A stretch of DNA of 64,000 nucleotides from Chitinophagaceae bacterium. GTDB taxonomy: Bacteria; Bacteroidota; Bacteroidia; Chitinophagales; Chitinophagaceae. Shown in pieces: positions 62,937 through 64,000 of the stretch; within the stretch, counting starts at the first letter, position 1, and each line of letters starts with the position of its first letter. Below the pieces are notes generated by a model. That model did no database searches, had not been told where the DNA came from, and saw nothing but the letters and a program-made list of their open reading frames with translations. Where the stretch lies: contig JAHBTR010000005.1 of the NCBI GenBank assembly GCA_019638475.1, forward strand, positions 62,001 to 126,000. The letters run 5' to 3'. The position numbers and the translations under genes are program-made.

Positions 62937-63875
62937 CTATTTTTCTTCTTCTTTAAAATCAAACAAAGTAGCTGTAAAAATAGACCTCTCTCTTTTCTTA
63001 AACATTACATCCCAGTTGCCTATATATCTTAATAGTTTTGGTACTGTATAGCCTTTATAAGTGGTCATTTGTACTTCCATACTTACATCAAAATCATACA
63101 CACCAGCACTATAACTTAATGAATAGCTTCTATAAGCTACTTCTAAAGTTTTAGGGTCAAACCAAGTTATCATTTCATCTACTACTACTTTATCTCTTCT
63201 AAAAATGCCTAACTTATTTTTTGGTACTATTGACAATACATAGTAGAGTTTATTTTCTTTTTCCTGCAAGTCTAATTTGTAATCATAAATTTTATTAGCA
63301 GCATCATCGTACAAATCTAATTTGCCACCAATAAAAGGAATACCTGGAATTTTTTTACCTGGGTTAAAAAACAACATTTTTAATTGTTCTTTGTGTTTAT
63401 CCATTCCTTTTTTATCTGCTACAGATAAAGTATTTCCTGCTACAATATTTGTTTCGTTACAAACAGTTCCTTTGGTAAAAAATAAAGAGGCATACATTTG
63501 TGCAGTAGTATAATGATAATTTTTATTTTTATCATAAAAGTTACCAGTAGTAGTTTCTTCTAATACTTGCATTGTACGACAGTTATTGGCTCTTTCTTGT
63601 TTTGTTTTGCTAAATAAAGAGGCTTTTATTTTTCCTTTTTTATCCAACATTTTAATATCGTTATAAGCAGTAAACCCTATAATACGAAGGTTTTTAAAGG
63701 CTTTATAAAATGAAGTATCTTCTTTTATTTGTTTTAATAAAGTGTTGTAGTCAAATCCATTTCTTACCACAACTTCAGTAAGTGTAAATTTCTTTTTATC
63801 AATGATAATGGTAGTGTCTTGTGCTTGAATTGTATTACAGCAAAATAAAATAAATATAAAAGCAGTTAGCCTCAT
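62937..63875 (-). CDS. Exported hypothetical protein
   Basis: 312 aa with a signal peptide (TAFIFILFCCNTIQAQ). It reads LTEVVVRNGFDYNTLLKQIKEDTSFYKAFKNLR and ends beta-rich (YTVPKLLRYIGNWDVMFKKRERSIFTATL). The LTEVVV element recalls the region after carboxypeptidase-like domains in Bacteroidota outer-membrane proteins, but no plug or barrel follows. Its ATG overlaps the upstream stop codon (ATGA). Function unknown. Confidence 0.7.
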   Translation of the reverse strand: MRLTAFIFILFCCNTIQAQDTTIIIDKKKFTLTEVVVRNGFDYNTLLKQIKEDTSFYKAFKNLRIIGFTAYNDIKMLDKKGKIKASLFSKTKQERANNCRTMQVLEETTTGNFYDKNKNYHYTTAQMYASLFFTKGTVCNETNIVAGNTLSVADKKGMDKHKEQLKMLFFNPGKKIPGIPFIGGKLDLYDDAANKIYDYKLDLQEKENKLYYVLSIVPKNKLGIFRRDKVVVDEMITWFDPKTLEVAYRSYSLSYSAGVYDFDVSMEVQMTTYKGYTVPKLLRYIGNWDVMFKKRERSIFTATLFDFKEEEK

Positions 63876-64000
63876 TTCAAAAAAGTCATTTTATAATCCA
63901 CCTTTACTTTTCCTTTTGATATATCATTTAATTTTCCTTGCAGTAATTTCTTTTTTAGTGGCTTTAAATAATCAATAAATAATTTTCCTTCAATATGGTC
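63872..64000 (-). CDS. 3' end of a gene cut by the window edge
   Basis: 42 codons open from the edge to TGA (63874-63872), reading DHIEGKLFIDYLKPLKKK ... VDYKMTFLK. Its stop overlaps the start of the next minus-strand gene, so the two are co-transcribed. Family not recognisable from this fragment. Confidence 0.6.
   Translation of the reverse strand, partial: DHIEGKLFIDYLKPLKKKLLQGKLNDISKGKVKVDYKMTFLK

Noticed and set aside
1-64000. tRNA or rRNA genes
   Set aside because: No sequence with tRNA arms (GGTTCRANNCC) or rRNA core motifs was noticed.

Overview
The window is Bacteroidota chromosome, probably from the Chitinophagales/Chitinophagaceae side. Evidence: promoters of the TTG-N~20-TAnnTTTG type, type IX secretion sorting domains (36493-37701, 55406-60211), a DUF4270 lipoprotein beside a short glycogen-synthase-like protein, a TonB-dependent receptor with a carboxypeptidase-like plug extension, and A/T-rich core genes. 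It has two halves of different character.

Left half (1 to about 34,080): a directional gene-cassette array that behaves like an integron array. Fourteen complete and one partial attC-like site separate cassettes whose genes are all on the + strand. Thirteen complete sites are 135-139 bp and one is about 200 bp. Each runs from a left core ending in AAC to a right core starting with GTTR. The decisive sign is that the first 9-10 bases of a cassette, starting at that GTT, are the reverse complement of the last 9-10 bases before its own downstream site. This is perfect in 10 of 14 complete cassettes and nearly so in 2 more. It is what recombination between the G and TT of the right core predicts. 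No integrase lies in the window; array polarity puts one, if it exists, to the left.

Cargo by cassette (C1-C15): C1 UpxY/NusG-like antiterminator; C2 secreted alpha/beta hydrolase plus DUF3830-like protein; C3 SnoaL-like protein plus MarR-like regulator; C4 65-aa protein; C5 hexapeptide acyltransferase; C6 DinB-like protein plus isoprenylcysteine-methyltransferase-like membrane protein; C7 small membrane protein, membrane J-domain protein and a further membrane protein; C8 (7.3 kb) AbiEi/AbiEii pair plus a 1606-aa exonuclease-RecQ-UvrD fusion; C9 HindIII-family restriction enzyme plus methyltransferase; C10 LytTR membrane regulator plus dioxygenase-thioredoxin lipoprotein; C11 (6.7 kb) TetR plus complete RND efflux system; C12 arsenic genes; C13 methyltransferase, AIPR and TdeIII-like nuclease; C14 NYN/OST-HTH protein; C15 broken. 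Phage defence and toxic-compound resistance dominate the larger cassettes. The right edge (33,160-34,083) is a pile of gene fragments, as expected for an old distal end.

Right half (34,191-64,000): ordinary core chromosome, more A/T-rich. It holds fusA; a T9SS-exported protein; ogt and csaA-like genes; a nucleoside deaminase and purine nucleoside phosphorylase; rlmB; a fatty acid desaturase; thyA-folA; a glycosyltransferase-ung-plsC operon; greA; a TonB receptor; a two-membrane-protein plus winged-helix operon; DUF4270 and the glycogen-synthase-like gene; a 1601-aa repeat-containing T9SS surface protein; and pyruvate dehydrogenase E1 alpha, a TPR membrane protein and ribH.

The most notable content is the array itself, its defence cargo (above all the exonuclease-RecQ-UvrD/AbiE cassette), and the recurring leader and tail blocks shared by unrelated cassettes.
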